Below are positions 46,381 to 56,318 of a stretch of DNA of 64,000 bases, in pieces. The stretch lies in assembly GCF_040112705.1 (NCBI RefSeq), contig NZ_CP157804.1:2501-66500 (forward strand). The letters are read 5' to 3'. Both the position numbers and the translations under genes were made by a program. The notes below the pieces were generated by a model. That model was not told the origin of the DNA, searched no databases, and saw only the letters and a program-made list of their open reading frames with translations. This DNA is from Flagellimonas sp. MMG031. Lineage in GTDB: Bacteria; Bacteroidota; Bacteroidia; Flavobacteriales; Flavobacteriaceae. The first letter of the stretch is position 1, and every line of letters starts with the position of its first letter.

Positions 46381-48132
46381 ATGAGCTACGAATCCAATCC
46401 CATTCTGGACAAATTGCCCAAGCACCTAAAGCAATTCATAAAACCGCAGAATTATGAAGAGTACACCGCCATTGACCAAGCGGTCTGGCGCTACGTGATG
46501 CGCAAAAATGTGGATTACCTCAGCAGAGTGGCCCATAAATCGTATGTGGATGGATTGAAAAAGACGGGAATCTCCATTGACCACATCCCCAATATGTACG
46601 GGATGAACCGTATTTTGAAGGAAATTGGTTGGGCTGCCGTAGCCGTCGATGGTTTTATCCCGCCCTCGGCCTTTATGGAATTCCAGGCTTACAATGTGCT
46701 TGTAATCGCATCCGATATCCGTCAGCTTGAAAATATTGAATACACTCCTGCGCCCGACATTGTTCATGAAGGCGCCGGGCACGCCCCCATTATCGCCAAC
46801 CCAGAATATGCGGAATACCTCCGCCGATTTGGGGAAATTGGCTGCAAGGCCATCTCCAGCGCCAAGGATTACGAACTGTACAATGCCGTGCGCCATCTTT
46901 CCATTATCAAGGAGGCCAACGGTACGCCCCTCGATGAAATTGAAGAAGCGGAAAAGCATATCGAACACCTACAGAACAATATGGGCGAACCCAGCGAAAT
47001 GGCCCTTATCCGAAACCTGCATTGGTGGACCGTGGAATACGGACTTATCGGCACCGTGGACAACCCAAAAATATATGGTGCCGGATTGCTTTCCTCGATT
47101 GGTGAAAGTACATGGTGCATGACGGACAAGGTGAAAAAACTGCCCTACTCTATTGAGGCGGCCCACACCGAATTCGATATCACCAAACCGCAGCCGCAAC
47201 TCTTCGTAACCCCAGATTTCGCCTTTTTGAGTCAGGTTTTGGAAGATTTTGCCAATACCATGGCGGTCCGCACGGGCGGACTTTCCGGTGTTAAAAAATT
47301 GATAGGCTCCCAGGCTTTGGGCACCATCGAACTGAGCACTGGACTTCAGATTTCGGGGATTTTTGAAAATGTAATCGAGAACGACGGAAAACCCATTTAC
47401 ATCCAAACCACAGGTGGTACGGCCTTGGCCTATCGCGAAAAAGAATTGGTGGGACACAGTATCGCTCACCACAAAGATGGTTTTGGTTCTCCTATCGGAA
47501 AATTAAAAGGCATCAACATCGCCATTGAGGACATGGGGCCACGTGACCTTAAAGCCTATAAAATTTATGAGGGCGAAGCCATTGCCTTGGAGTTTGAGGG
47601 CGGCATCAAAGTAGAAGGAACCATTGTAACGGGCACCCGAAACCTTATGGGGAAAATCATTCTTATCACTTTTGAAAACTGTACCGTTACGCACAACGAC
47701 AAGGTATTGTTCCAACCTGAATGGGGCTTGTACCACATGGCAGTTGGGCAACATATCGTTTCAGCCTACAACGGCCCTGCCGATTTAAACAGTTTTGACC
47801 TTATCACGCACCAGATTACCGAAAGCACCATCAAATCCAAAAAGGATGAGAAAAGAAAGGAACTGGAGCGATTCTACGAGCAAATCAGACATTTTAGGGA
47901 AGGAAAGAACACCACGGTATCCCGAAACAAGGTCTTTCAGGCCCTTAAAAAAGACCACCCCAAGGATTGGTTATTGCCTGTAGAACTCTACGAACTTGCC
48001 AAGCAGGACAACAACCAGGAATTCCAGCAGGAAATTCTGGAGCACTTGGAGCACATCAAACGCGATAACCCCAAGGTGGGCCATTTGATTGACGATGGTC
48101 TGCAATTGGTGGATACGGCCCTAGTGAGTTAA
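46381..48132 (+). CDS. Biopterin-dependent aromatic amino acid hydroxylase (phenylalanine 4-monooxygenase type)
   Basis: 583 residues. The catalytic domain is at the N terminus: iron ligands His129 and His134 in DIVHEGAGHAPIIANPEYAE and Glu219 in HWWTVEYGLIG form the 2-His-1-Glu site. These enzymes use a pterin and oxygen to hydroxylate phenylalanine, tyrosine or tryptophan. There is no N-terminal regulatory ACT domain. About 250 residues after the catalytic core (from ~330) form a C-terminal region with repeated beta strands (VEGTIVTGTRNLMGKIILIT) and a helical tail of unknown role. The substrate cannot be decided from motifs alone. Confidence 0.93.
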   Translation: MSYESNPILDKLPKHLKQFIKPQNYEEYTAIDQAVWRYVMRKNVDYLSRVAHKSYVDGLKKTGISIDHIPNMYGMNRILKEIGWAAVAVDGFIPPSAFMEFQAYNVLVIASDIRQLENIEYTPAPDIVHEGAGHAPIIANPEYAEYLRRFGEIGCKAISSAKDYELYNAVRHLSIIKEANGTPLDEIEEAEKHIEHLQNNMGEPSEMALIRNLHWWTVEYGLIGTVDNPKIYGAGLLSSIGESTWCMTDKVKKLPYSIEAAHTEFDITKPQPQLFVTPDFAFLSQVLEDFANTMAVRTGGLSGVKKLIGSQALGTIELSTGLQISGIFENVIENDGKPIYIQTTGGTALAYREKELVGHSIAHHKDGFGSPIGKLKGINIAIEDMGPRDLKAYKIYEGEAIALEFEGGIKVEGTIVTGTRNLMGKIILITFENCTVTHNDKVLFQPEWGLYHMAVGQHIVSAYNGPADLNSFDLITHQITESTIKSKKDEKRKELERFYEQIRHFREGKNTTVSRNKVFQALKKDHPKDWLLPVELYELAKQDNNQEFQQEILEHLEHIKRDNPKVGHLIDDGLQLVDTALVS

Positions 48133-48153
48133 GAGGTCGTCGATTTTGGGCGA

Positions 48154-48768
48154 TCAATCCAGAAAAAGTTTGAATTGCTCCGTGTCTTCCACGGGCTTGT
48201 TGTCGCACATCAAGGTCCAACCCATGGTACGCGTCAACACCAAAATCCGGGAGAGTTCGCTTACCAATCGGTTTTCCGCATTGGATCGCAACGAAGATAC
48301 TTCGATTTTTTTCATCAAGGAAGCATTCACATTCCGTTTGATGGCATTGTAATCCCCGGCATTGAACGGATTTAGGTAATCGGCAGTGACGTCATAATAC
48401 TCAAAATCGGGACTTATCTTGATTTCTGGGTCGGGAATACGAACGATACGAAGTAATTTTTGCTCTTCATCTACCTCATATTCAATTTGTGACATATCGT
48501 AGGCAATGGACACATCAGCATTCACCACCACCAATGCTTTTTTATGGGCAGTGATCAACGGGCCGAACAACTCCTTGGAATCTTTGTAATTGTACACCTC
48601 CGCAAAATGGCCTTCCGTGACTACCAATTTGGACACATTGCGCAACTCTTGCTGAATGAGCATGGAGTTTTCTTCGAGGATACTTTTTTGTTCACGGTCG
48701 TCCGTGCACGATTTGTAAATCAAAACCGAAGCCAACGCGATGACCGCACCCATCAATATTTTCTTCAT
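48154..48768 (-). CDS. DUF4230 protein
   Basis: 204 residues with an N-terminal membrane anchor or signal (MKKILMGAVIALASVLIYKSC). LRNVSKLVVTEGHFAEVYNY, VVNADVSIAYDMSQIEYEVD and a C-terminal LVLTRTMGWTLMC are DUF4230 hallmarks. The domain is thought to be periplasmic or outer-facing; role unknown. Its start abuts the stop of the GSCFA gene with no gap, so they form one operon. Confidence 0.88.
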   Translation of the reverse strand: MKKILMGAVIALASVLIYKSCTDDREQKSILEENSMLIQQELRNVSKLVVTEGHFAEVYNYKDSKELFGPLITAHKKALVVVNADVSIAYDMSQIEYEVDEEQKLLRIVRIPDPEIKISPDFEYYDVTADYLNPFNAGDYNAIKRNVNASLMKKIEVSSLRSNAENRLVSELSRILVLTRTMGWTLMCDNKPVEDTEQFKLFLD

Positions 48769-49728
48769 CTAGTCAAATTTCATGAATGGATACCTTTCTT
48801 GAAGATACGTAATTTTTGTGCGGAGCGATGTTTTGAACTTTTGATGCGCCTCGGAATCCGGGTTGAAAGGTCGGTGCAGCAATCCCTTTTGAATCGCCTC
48901 CACCTCATCCATCACGGGATATACACTGTCTGAAATCCAAACGGATTTAAATTTTTCCCAGATGTAATCCACCGCCAGTGCATTGGGGTGCACCATATCG
49001 GTTCCATAAAAACGGTAATCGCGGAGTTCGTCCATCATAATTTCATAAGCCGGGAAGTAGGACAGTTCTCTCGACTTCGCTCGAGACGACAAAACGGAAT
49101 GTGCCGCAGTAATCAAATGCGCTTTGCTCCGTTGGTTTTCCAAAAAGCCGTCCTTTAGATGACGGACCGGGGAAATGGTAAAGATGATTTCCGCCTTGGG
49201 ATTCACCTCTTGAACCAATGCGATTATATGTTGAAGGCTAGCTCCGATTTCGGCTACGCTCAATAGTTTTTTGGTGAATTGCTTCTGCGGCACCTTATGG
49301 CAATTGGCCACTGTTTTACCCGTTGATGTATGCTCGTATACCCAAGCCGTTCCCAGTGTGATGATGATATGGGAGGAAGTTTCCAACCATGTCTTGGTAT
49401 CTTTTAGCTGTTGGTTGAGCAATTCTAATAATTCCTCTGAAGATGCTGCTCGCAAATCGGAATGGGCATCAAAGCAACGCCAAATTCCGTCCTGTTCAAA
49501 TATCTCCTTTTGCTGATAAAATTTTTCTTCTAGGGCCCTTTCCACCAAATTGGCAATGGCCAAGGGGTGGAACAGTATCCCAAAGGGATTCAGGAATAAC
49601 GGAAACTTGAAATAATCCAGTTTCTTCCCCATGTTTTCCACAAAACAAGACCCCAACAGTACCACCTTGCTCTGGTAATCGATAGGATTATCACTGGGTA
49701 GTAAAGGTATTTGGGTTTGTAGTTCCAT
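48769..49728 (-). CDS. GSCFA-domain protein carrying an in-frame repeat fragment
   Basis: 319 residues from the ATG at 49726-49728 (MELQTQIPL...); an upstream ATG is less likely because homologous sequence begins here. The family name motif is visible as LLGSCFVENMG. Other anchors are LGTAWVYEH, FTISPVRHLKDGFLENQRSK and EIMMDELRDYRFY. The GSCFA fold resembles SGNH hydrolases. Around residues 213-223 the codons (49061-49092) read SSRAKSREL. At DNA level these match the TCATCCCGAGCGGAGTCGAG motif of the repeats at 41436-42345, so a repeat appears to have been inserted in frame. Confidence 0.85.
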   Translation of the reverse strand: MELQTQIPLLPSDNPIDYQSKVVLLGSCFVENMGKKLDYFKFPLFLNPFGILFHPLAIANLVERALEEKFYQQKEIFEQDGIWRCFDAHSDLRAASSEELLELLNQQLKDTKTWLETSSHIIITLGTAWVYEHTSTGKTVANCHKVPQKQFTKKLLSVAEIGASLQHIIALVQEVNPKAEIIFTISPVRHLKDGFLENQRSKAHLITAAHSVLSSRAKSRELSYFPAYEIMMDELRDYRFYGTDMVHPNALAVDYIWEKFKSVWISDSVYPVMDEVEAIQKGLLHRPFNPDSEAHQKFKTSLRTKITYLQERYPFMKFD

Positions 49729-49763
49729 TTGATTTTCAAAAAATGTGTGTTCGATTTTTCGGT

Positions 49764-49893
49764 GGTTGAGCGGAGTCGAAATCATCGAAAATCTTACCTG
49801 CCTGCGGCAGTCAGTTCGAGAACCATAATTTCAAGTCTACCACCAATTCTCGATACAAAATTCCTTTGGAATTTCACTCGAATTGACTGCCTC
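49764..49893. repeat. Solitary repeat related to the tandem block
   Basis: CAGTCAGTTCGAG (49808-49820) and CTCGAATTGACTG (49877-49889) bound an 82-bp version of the element seen in tandem at 41436-42289. TTCTCGATACA is conserved inside, but the hairpin next to it has different arms (AAATTCC / GGAATTT). A GAGCGGAGTCGAA fragment lies just to the left at 49766. It fills the gap between alaS and the GSCFA gene. Confidence 0.85.
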
Positions 49894-49922
49894 TGGCATA
49901 TCCAACTTTTAAACCAAAAAAG

Positions 49923-52535
49923 TTATTCAATATATCCCTTCACCTTATCCAAAGCCTCAGGAATCCCAGCGGGATTTTTACCTCCTGCAGTGGCAAAGAA
50001 CGGTTGTCCTCCACCTCCCCCTTGGATGCACTTTCCAAGCTCACGGACAATGGTTCCAGCATTCAAATCCGTTTCGGACACCACATTTTTAGAAATATAG
50101 CAAGACAGCACCGCTTTTCCATCATTTTCAGAAGCCAGCAATAGGAATAACTTATCCACTTGACCGCCCATTTCGAAAGCCAAGTCCTTGATGCCACCTG
50201 CATCCAAGTCCACTTTTTTGGCCAAGAACTGGATTCCGTTGACCTCTTCCAACTCAGATATCAACTCGTTTTTAAGTCCCTTCGCCTTATCTTTCAACAA
50301 TTGCTCCACTTGCTTTTTAAGGGCAGCATTCTCTTCTTGCAGACTGGCCACCGATTTTACCGGGTCTTGGGAATTCTTCAACATATCCTTGATCTCGAAG
50401 AGCATTCGGTTATTATTGAAATAGAATTCCTTGACCGCATCGGATGTAATCGCTTCAATCCGTCGAATTCCAGCGGCCACAGCTCCTTCGGAGACAATCT
50501 TAAAATGCCAGATGTCCGCCGTATTGTCAACATGGGTACCCCCACATAACTCAATGGACTGGCCAAAACGGATGGTACGAACAGTATCCCCGTATTTTTC
50601 GCCAAAAAGGGCCATGGCCCCTTCTTCCATCGCCTGTTTCATGGGTACATTTCGGTTTTCTTCCAAAGGAAGTTGTCCATCGATACGGGCATTTACAAAG
50701 TTTTCCACCTCACGGAGTTCTTCCACCGTAAGTTTGGAAAAGTGGGAGAAATCGAACCGCAAGTATTTGGAATGTACTGCCGAACCTTTCTGTTCCACAT
50801 GGCTTCCCAATACCTCGCGCAGCGCTTGGTGCAACAAATGCGTGGCGGTATGGTTACTTGCCGTTCTATAACGCTGCTTTTTGTCCACCACCGCCTTAAA
50901 GGTTCCCGAAATCTCTTTCGGCAAGGATTTGGCAAAATGCACGATCTCGTTGTTTTCGCGTTTGGTATCCACAATATAGGTGACATCGCCATTGGGTGCT
51001 TCCAAATAGCCCTTGTCTCCCACTTGGCCACCCCCTTCGGCATAAAACGGGGTCAGATTGAAGACCAGTTGATATTGGTCCCCTTCTTTTTTACTGGTCA
51101 CTTTTCGGTATTTCACCACCTTTACCTGTGCTTCCAAGCTATCGTATCCGATAAATTCCTGTTCGGTATCGGTCAGTAAAACGTTCCAATCGTCTTTAGA
51201 CACTTCGGATGCGGCTCTGGAACGGTCCTTTTGTGCTTTCAGAGCCTTTTCAAAACCTTCCACATCCAATTGATATCCTTTTTCCTCTAAAATCAAGGCC
51301 GTCAGATCTATCGGGAATCCGAACGTATCATAAAGTTCGAAGGCCTTGTCGCCCGCAATGGTTTTATCTTTTGATGATTTGATAACGGAATCCAACAATA
51401 CCAAACCTTGTTCCAAGGTACTCAAGAAGGAACTTTCTTCCTCCTTGATGACGTTCTCTATCAATTGATGTTGTTCCTTCAATTCTGGAAAGGCCTTGCC
51501 CATCTGTTCGCTCAGCACTTTCACCAAACGATAAATAAAAGGCTTGTTGGTATCCAAAAAAGTGAAACCATAACGAATGGCACGGCGCAGAATCCTTCGG
51601 ATGACGTAACCAGCACCCGTATTGCTCGGCAATTGTCCGTCGGCAATGGAAAAGGCCACCGCGCGCACGTGATCGGAAATTACACGAATGGCAATATCGG
51701 TTTCCTCATCCTTGCCATATTTTTTCCCTGTGATAATCTCCACTTCTCGAATGAGTGGTGTAAATACATCGGTATCGTAATTGGATTGCTTGCCCTGGAG
51801 CACCATACATAGGCGCTCAAAGCCCATTCCCGTATCGATATGCTTTTCAGGAAGTGGTTCCAAACTGCCGTTTGCCTTCCGGTTGAACTGCATAAAGACC
51901 AAGTTCCAAATCTCCACCACCTGAGGATGGTCCTGGTTCACCAAAGAAGCCCCGTCCACTTTGGCTTTTTCTTCTTTGGAGCGAATATCCACATGGATTT
52001 CGGAGCAGGGCCCGCAAGGTCCTTGATCCCCCATTTCCCAAAAGTTGTCCTTTTTGTTGCCTTTGATGATGCGATTTTCGGGCACAATGGCCTTCCACAA
52101 ATCGTAGGCCTCTTGATCTAAGGGCAAACCATCCTCTTCGCTGCCTTCAAACACAGAAACGTAGAGGCTGTCCTTATCGATTTTATAGACTTCCGTGAGC
52201 AATTCCCATGCCCACGAGATAGCTTCTTTTTTAAAATAATCCCCAATACTCCAGTTCCCCAACATCTCGAACATGGTGTGGTGATAGGTATCCTTTCCCA
52301 CCTCTTCGAGATCATTGTGTTTACCGCTCACCCTCAAGCATTTTTGGGTATCGGTAAGGCGTTTGTGCTTGGCAACGGAATTCCCCAAAAAGTACTCCTT
52401 AAATTGGTTCATGCCCGCATTGGTGAACATCAGCGTGGGGTCGTCCTTCATCACCATGGGCGCCGATGGCACTATCTTGTGGTTTTTTTCTTTGAAAAAG
52501 TTTAAAAACTGGTTTCTAACTTCTTGGGATGTCAT
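49923..52535 (-). CDS. alaS: Alanyl-tRNA synthetase
   Basis: 870 residues, usual length. N-terminal class II catalytic domain ([30 protein letters not shown]). Middle editing domain with the zinc motifs HTATHLLHQ and CGGTHVDN. C-terminal oligomerisation/C-Ala region ends [17 protein letters not shown], the Gly-rich segment typical of AlaRS. The gene is alone on the minus strand, and the divergent M23 peptidase gene starts 104 nt away. Confidence 0.98.
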   Translation of the reverse strand: MTSQEVRNQFLNFFKEKNHKIVPSAPMVMKDDPTLMFTNAGMNQFKEYFLGNSVAKHKRLTDTQKCLRVSGKHNDLEEVGKDTYHHTMFEMLGNWSIGDYFKKEAISWAWELLTEVYKIDKDSLYVSVFEGSEEDGLPLDQEAYDLWKAIVPENRIIKGNKKDNFWEMGDQGPCGPCSEIHVDIRSKEEKAKVDGASLVNQDHPQVVEIWNLVFMQFNRKANGSLEPLPEKHIDTGMGFERLCMVLQGKQSNYDTDVFTPLIREVEIITGKKYGKDEETDIAIRVISDHVRAVAFSIADGQLPSNTGAGYVIRRILRRAIRYGFTFLDTNKPFIYRLVKVLSEQMGKAFPELKEQHQLIENVIKEEESSFLSTLEQGLVLLDSVIKSSKDKTIAGDKAFELYDTFGFPIDLTALILEEKGYQLDVEGFEKALKAQKDRSRAASEVSKDDWNVLLTDTEQEFIGYDSLEAQVKVVKYRKVTSKKEGDQYQLVFNLTPFYAEGGGQVGDKGYLEAPNGDVTYIVDTKRENNEIVHFAKSLPKEISGTFKAVVDKKQRYRTASNHTATHLLHQALREVLGSHVEQKGSAVHSKYLRFDFSHFSKLTVEELREVENFVNARIDGQLPLEENRNVPMKQAMEEGAMALFGEKYGDTVRTIRFGQSIELCGGTHVDNTADIWHFKIVSEGAVAAGIRRIEAITSDAVKEFYFNNNRMLFEIKDMLKNSQDPVKSVASLQEENAALKKQVEQLLKDKAKGLKNELISELEEVNGIQFLAKKVDLDAGGIKDLAFEMGGQVDKLFLLLASENDGKAVLSCYISKNVVSETDLNAGTIVRELGKCIQGGGGGQPFFATAGGKNPAGIPEALDKVKGYIE

Positions 52536-52639
52536 TGAATTCCTAGGGTTTTCTTAAATTTAACAGTTTAAGCAAAACAATTTTTATATTTGTTTGTTCT
52601 GATTAAAATGAGTGAGCAAAAATAGGATAAAATCCATTC

Positions 52640-53617
52640 ATGTCTAAAGTTAAGTACTATTACGACCCGGATACGCTTTCGTACCGAAAGATCGAGCCGA
52701 AAAAATCCAGAAAGTACAGGAATATTTTCCTGTTTTTGTTGGGATCTGCCCTATTCGGTTTCCTTGGATTGATCATTTTGCTGAACACCCGATGGGTAAA
52801 TACGCCCAAAGAACTTTCACTGGAGCGAGAAGTGCGCAACTACGAACTGCAATTTGAAATCCTGAACCGAAAGATGGACCAAATGGAGCAGGTTTTGGCC
52901 AACATCGAGGAACGCGACAACAATATCTACCGATTGTATTTTGAGGCCAACCCCATACCCGAAGAGCAACGAAAAGCCGGCTTCGGGGGCGTTAACCGAT
53001 ACAGGGACCTAGAAGGTTTCAACAACTCCGAAATTATTATTGATGCCACCAAGCGGCTGGACATCATCCAAAAAGAAATGGTGATCCAATCCAAATCCTT
53101 GGACGAGATTGCCAAATTGGCCGAAGAAAAGGAAAAACTACTGGCCTCCATACCAGCCATCCAACCCGTGAGCAACGAAGATTTGACTCGAATGGCATCC
53201 GGTTACGGCTGGCGATCGGACCCTTTTACCAAGGCACGTAAAATGCATTGGGGGATGGACTTTACCGCGCCTCGGGGCAGTCCAATTTACGCTACTGGCG
53301 ATGGGAAAGTAGTACGTGCCGACAACCGATCTTCGGGTTACGGAAAGCACGTGCGCATCGACCACGGATATGGCTATATTTCGCTGTATGCCCACATGAG
53401 CAAATACAATGTCACCGTAGGCCAAAAGGTCAAAAGAGGTGACCTTATCGGCTTTGTGGGGAGTACCGGACGTTCCCAAGCACCACACGTTCACTACGAA
53501 GTGTTCAAGGACGGAGAGCGCATCAACCCGATTAACTTCTACTACGGAAGTTTAACGGCCGAAGAGTTCGAGAATATGCTCAGATTGGCCAACCAAGAGA
53601 ACCAATCACTGGATTAA
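52640..53617 (+). CDS. M23-family peptidoglycan endopeptidase
   Basis: 325 residues. A cytoplasmic stub and one membrane helix (IFLFLLGSALFGFLGLIILL, about 29-48) are followed by a coiled-coil segment (about 60-175). The LytM/M23 domain (about 185-305) carries zinc motifs MHWGMDF (HxxxD) and HVHYE (HxH). It also has GDGKVVRADNRSSGYGKHV and AHMSKYNVTVGQKVKRGDLI. It probably opens peptide cross-links in the periplasm or works as a divisome scaffold. Its stop overlaps the MerR start by one base. Confidence 0.95.
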   Translation: MSKVKYYYDPDTLSYRKIEPKKSRKYRNIFLFLLGSALFGFLGLIILLNTRWVNTPKELSLEREVRNYELQFEILNRKMDQMEQVLANIEERDNNIYRLYFEANPIPEEQRKAGFGGVNRYRDLEGFNNSEIIIDATKRLDIIQKEMVIQSKSLDEIAKLAEEKEKLLASIPAIQPVSNEDLTRMASGYGWRSDPFTKARKMHWGMDFTAPRGSPIYATGDGKVVRADNRSSGYGKHVRIDHGYGYISLYAHMSKYNVTVGQKVKRGDLIGFVGSTGRSQAPHVHYEVFKDGERINPINFYYGSLTAEEFENMLRLANQENQSLD

Positions 53618-53946
53618 TGCATGTAGATCTGCCCGAAAAACGCTATTATGGCATTGGTGAAGTGGCCAAGGCATTTGGGGTGAACACCTCACTCATCCGC
53701 TTTTGGGAAAAGGAGTTTGACGTACTCCAGCCCAAAAAAAATGCCAAGGGCAATCGTAAATTCACCCCACAGGATATCCAAAACCTTCAATTGATCTATC
53801 ATTTGGTGAAGGAACGTGGGTTTACTTTGGAGGGAGCCAAAATCCATCTGAAAGAAGAAAAACAGAAGGCCCTTTCCAATTTTGAGGTCATTCAAAAACT
53901 GCAAAAGGTAAAGGCAGAACTACTGAAAATCAAAGAACAACTATAA
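53617..53946 (+). CDS. MerR-family transcriptional regulator
   Basis: 109 residues, ATG at 53617 overlapping the M23 stop (TAATG). MerR-type winged helix: YYGIGEVAKAFGVNTSLIRF, then the second helix-turn-helix (FTPQDIQNLQLIYHLVKERG). A dimerisation helix at the end (EVIQKLQKVKAELLKIKEQ). It has no effector domain or cysteines, so it is unlikely to sense metal directly. It sits in an M23/LemA/TPM cluster that is common in Flavobacteriia. Confidence 0.93.
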   Translation: MHVDLPEKRYYGIGEVAKAFGVNTSLIRFWEKEFDVLQPKKNAKGNRKFTPQDIQNLQLIYHLVKERGFTLEGAKIHLKEEKQKALSNFEVIQKLQKVKAELLKIKEQL

Positions 53947-53965
53947 ACACTTTAACCAATAAAAA

Positions 53966-54565
53966 ATGAAAAAAGGTATCATTGCCGTTATTGTCCTCGG
54001 ACTTTTGGGCGTAATCATTGTGGGTTGGTACGTACGGACCAATAATAACCTTATTGACATGAAAGGACAGGCCACCAAACAGTGGGCCAATGTGGAAAGT
54101 TCCTATCAACGTAGGAGCGACCTCATCGGGAACTTGGTCAAAACCGTGCAAGGCGCCGCGGATTTCGAACGCGAAACCTTATCGGATGTGATCGAAGCGA
54201 GATCAAAGGCTACTTCCACCAATATTGATGCCAACAACCTTACCCAAGAGCAGTTGGCCGAATTTCAACAAGCCCAAACAGGTTTGTCTTCCGCCCTATC
54301 CAGATTGCTGGTCACTGTGGAGCGCTACCCCGACCTCAAAGCAAGCCAAAACTTTTTGGAGCTTCAATCCCAACTGGAAGGAACCGAAAACCGGATCAAT
54401 GTGGAGCGTAACCGTTTTAATGATTTGGCCGGGGAGTACAACATCCGTATTCAGCAAATCCCGACCAACATCGTGGCGAGCATCGCAAATTTTGAATCCA
54501 TGCCGCTCTTTGCATCCGATGCCGGTTCCGAAAAAGCTCCCGATGTGAACTTTGAATTCAACTAG
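53966..54565 (+). CDS. LemA-family protein
   Basis: 199 residues. An N-terminal hydrophobic helix (IIAVIVLGLLGVIIVGWYV) and a long helical domain with QWANVESSYQRRSDLIGNLV are the LemA pattern. LemA proteins are membrane-anchored with an outside helical bundle and are usually linked to TPM-domain genes as here. It starts 19 nt after the MerR gene. Confidence 0.95.
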   Translation: MKKGIIAVIVLGLLGVIIVGWYVRTNNNLIDMKGQATKQWANVESSYQRRSDLIGNLVKTVQGAADFERETLSDVIEARSKATSTNIDANNLTQEQLAEFQQAQTGLSSALSRLLVTVERYPDLKASQNFLELQSQLEGTENRINVERNRFNDLAGEYNIRIQQIPTNIVASIANFESMPLFASDAGSEKAPDVNFEFN

Positions 54566-54568
54566 ACC

Positions 54569-55006
54569 ATGTCGCACGTAGAGGAGTTTTTGACCGCAGC
54601 GGAGGAAAGTGAGATTGTAAACGCCATCGTTGAAGCTGAAAAGAACACTTCCGGTGAAATTCGGGTGCATATCGAGGCGTCTTCCAAAATAGACCATTTC
54701 AGTAGGGCACAGCAAGTGTTCCATTTCCTGAAGATGGACAACACCAAAGAAGGGAACGGTGTGCTTTTATATGTGGCGGTGGACGATCGAAAATTCGTTA
54801 TTTATGGAGGTGAAGGCATCGACCGTGCCGTCCCCAAAGGTTTTTGGGATACCACCAAGGATGTGATTGCCTCCCACTTTGCAAAAGGAAATTTTAAACA
54901 AGGTATCATTGAAGGCATTCTGATGGCCGGCAAAGAGTTGCAGGCGCATTTTCCATGGCAACAAAATGATACCAACGAACTGAACGATGCAATATCCAAA
55001 GGTTAG
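54569..55006 (+). CDS. Short TPM-domain protein
   Basis: 145 residues, no membrane segment. EVNAIVEAEKNTSGEIRVHIE-type opening (visible as NAIVEAEKNTSGEIRVHI), GVLLYVAVDDRKFVIYGGEG and FKQGIIEGILMAG are typical of the TPM (TLP18.3/Psb32/MOLO-1) family. It lies 3 nt after lemA and overlaps the next TPM gene by 20 nt. In this family the short soluble member and a larger membrane member are often paired. Confidence 0.9.
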   Translation: MSHVEEFLTAAEESEIVNAIVEAEKNTSGEIRVHIEASSKIDHFSRAQQVFHFLKMDNTKEGNGVLLYVAVDDRKFVIYGGEGIDRAVPKGFWDTTKDVIASHFAKGNFKQGIIEGILMAGKELQAHFPWQQNDTNELNDAISKG

Positions 55007-55775
55007 TTTTTTATACTTTTTTTTATGTGCCTCTCTAGCTTGGGGGCAATTTACCATACCTGAAAAACCACAAAAGCAGACCAGCGTTTACGATTATGTG
55101 GACCTCTTGTCACCTTCGCAGAGCAATGCCTTGGAACAAAAGCTGGTCCGCTATTCCGATAGTACTTCCACTCAAATCGTGGTCGCCATCATTAGTTCCA
55201 CCGAGGGGGAGGACATCACCTTTTTGGGAGCGCAATGGGGTCAAAAATGGGGCATTGGTCAGGCTGACAAGGACAATGGCGTTCTGGTACTCTTGGCCAA
55301 AGACGACCGAAGGATTGCCATTAACACCGGTTATGGTGTGGAGGGTAGCCTTACCGACCTGATGTCCCGACGCATCATAGAATCCGTTATTATTCCTGAA
55401 TTCAAACGAGGGGATTATTATGCGGGGCTCGACAAAGGCTCCGATGCGATTTTTAAGGTGCTTACCGGGGAGTTTACCGAAGACCGCACCTTTGGTGGAG
55501 GCAAAAAATTCCCGATTGATGCCCTCTTTCCCTTCATCATTTTCATTATCATCATCATTATTTTTTGGAGTCGCAAAAACAAGGGTGGCAGAGGTCCAGG
55601 TGGTCGTAGGGGCGGTGGACTTGATATTTGGGAAATGATCATTCTCAGCAATATGGGCCGCAGTTCAGGTTCTTCCGGTGGTTTTGGCAGCGGAGGTGGA
55701 TTTGGAAGTGGCGGTTTTGGCGGAGGCTTCGGAGGTGGGGGCTTCGGAGGTGGTGGTGCCTCTGGGGGTTGGTAG
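54987..55775 (+). CDS. TPM-domain membrane protein (YgcG-like) with Gly-rich tail
   Basis: 262 residues. Signal peptide (MQYPKVSFLYFFLCASLAWG), TPM domain (about 30-165, with DLLSPSQSNALEQKLVRYSD and AINTGYGVEGSLTD). One membrane helix follows (FPFIIFIIIIIIFW, near 181-194). The C-terminal ~40 residues are almost only Gly, Ser and Phe, ending GASGGW. It follows the shorter TPM protein by overlapping 20 nt, so lemA and both TPM genes are co-translated. The glycine tail is common in this family. Confidence 0.93.
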   Translation: MQYPKVSFLYFFLCASLAWGQFTIPEKPQKQTSVYDYVDLLSPSQSNALEQKLVRYSDSTSTQIVVAIISSTEGEDITFLGAQWGQKWGIGQADKDNGVLVLLAKDDRRIAINTGYGVEGSLTDLMSRRIIESVIIPEFKRGDYYAGLDKGSDAIFKVLTGEFTEDRTFGGGKKFPIDALFPFIIFIIIIIIFWSRKNKGGRGPGGRRGGGLDIWEMIILSNMGRSSGSSGGFGSGGGFGSGGFGGGFGGGGFGGGGASGGW

Positions 55776-55829
55776 GTCCGCGAAATACGCAACTAAATAC
55801 CGAGAACCTCATCTATAAAGTAAAACTCC

Positions 55830-56318
55830 ATGTCCAAAAAATTGCTTTTCCTATGGTGCATCTCGATGATGGTGTTTTCCTGTAAATCGGACAATGATTC
55901 GATAGATTGCTCCGTGGTGAATTGCGTAGCTCCCGAAGACACCTTGTATCTGCGGTTTTTAAATCCCGGCAATGATGACGATTTGTTGGCCAATGGGACC
56001 ATCGACACCGATGTAATTGAAGTTTTCAACGAAAAAGGCGGTACAGTTTCTTTTACGATTCAAGAATTCAGTGGCACCAATACTTTTATGGCCATTCCAG
56101 TATCCACGGATTCCTTTGGCGAAAAGTCCTTTACCATATCCTTCACTGATGATACTTCTTTTACCATCAATTTTGAAACCAGCTATTCTGACGATAGTGA
56201 ATGTTGTGGTCCATATACCATTATGGAGAGCTTTACCACAAACGTTTACTCACATGATTTGGTGGAACCTTCTATACTTCCTGCATTTGTCTCCATCTAT
56301 ATTCCGAGTTCGGACTAA
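55830..56318 (+). CDS. Hypothetical lipoprotein
   Basis: 162 residues. Lipoprotein signal MSKKLLFLWCISMMVFSC (Cys18). A CVAPEDTLYLRFLNPGND opening and beta strands (NEKGGTVSFTIQEF, FTISFTDDTSFTINFE) follow, with Cys-Cys near DSECCGPYTI. I do not recognise a family. It converges with the outer-membrane gene at 56315 and overlaps its stop by 4 nt. Confidence 0.7.
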   Translation: MSKKLLFLWCISMMVFSCKSDNDSIDCSVVNCVAPEDTLYLRFLNPGNDDDLLANGTIDTDVIEVFNEKGGTVSFTIQEFSGTNTFMAIPVSTDSFGEKSFTISFTDDTSFTINFETSYSDDSECCGPYTIMESFTTNVYSHDLVEPSILPAFVSIYIPSSD

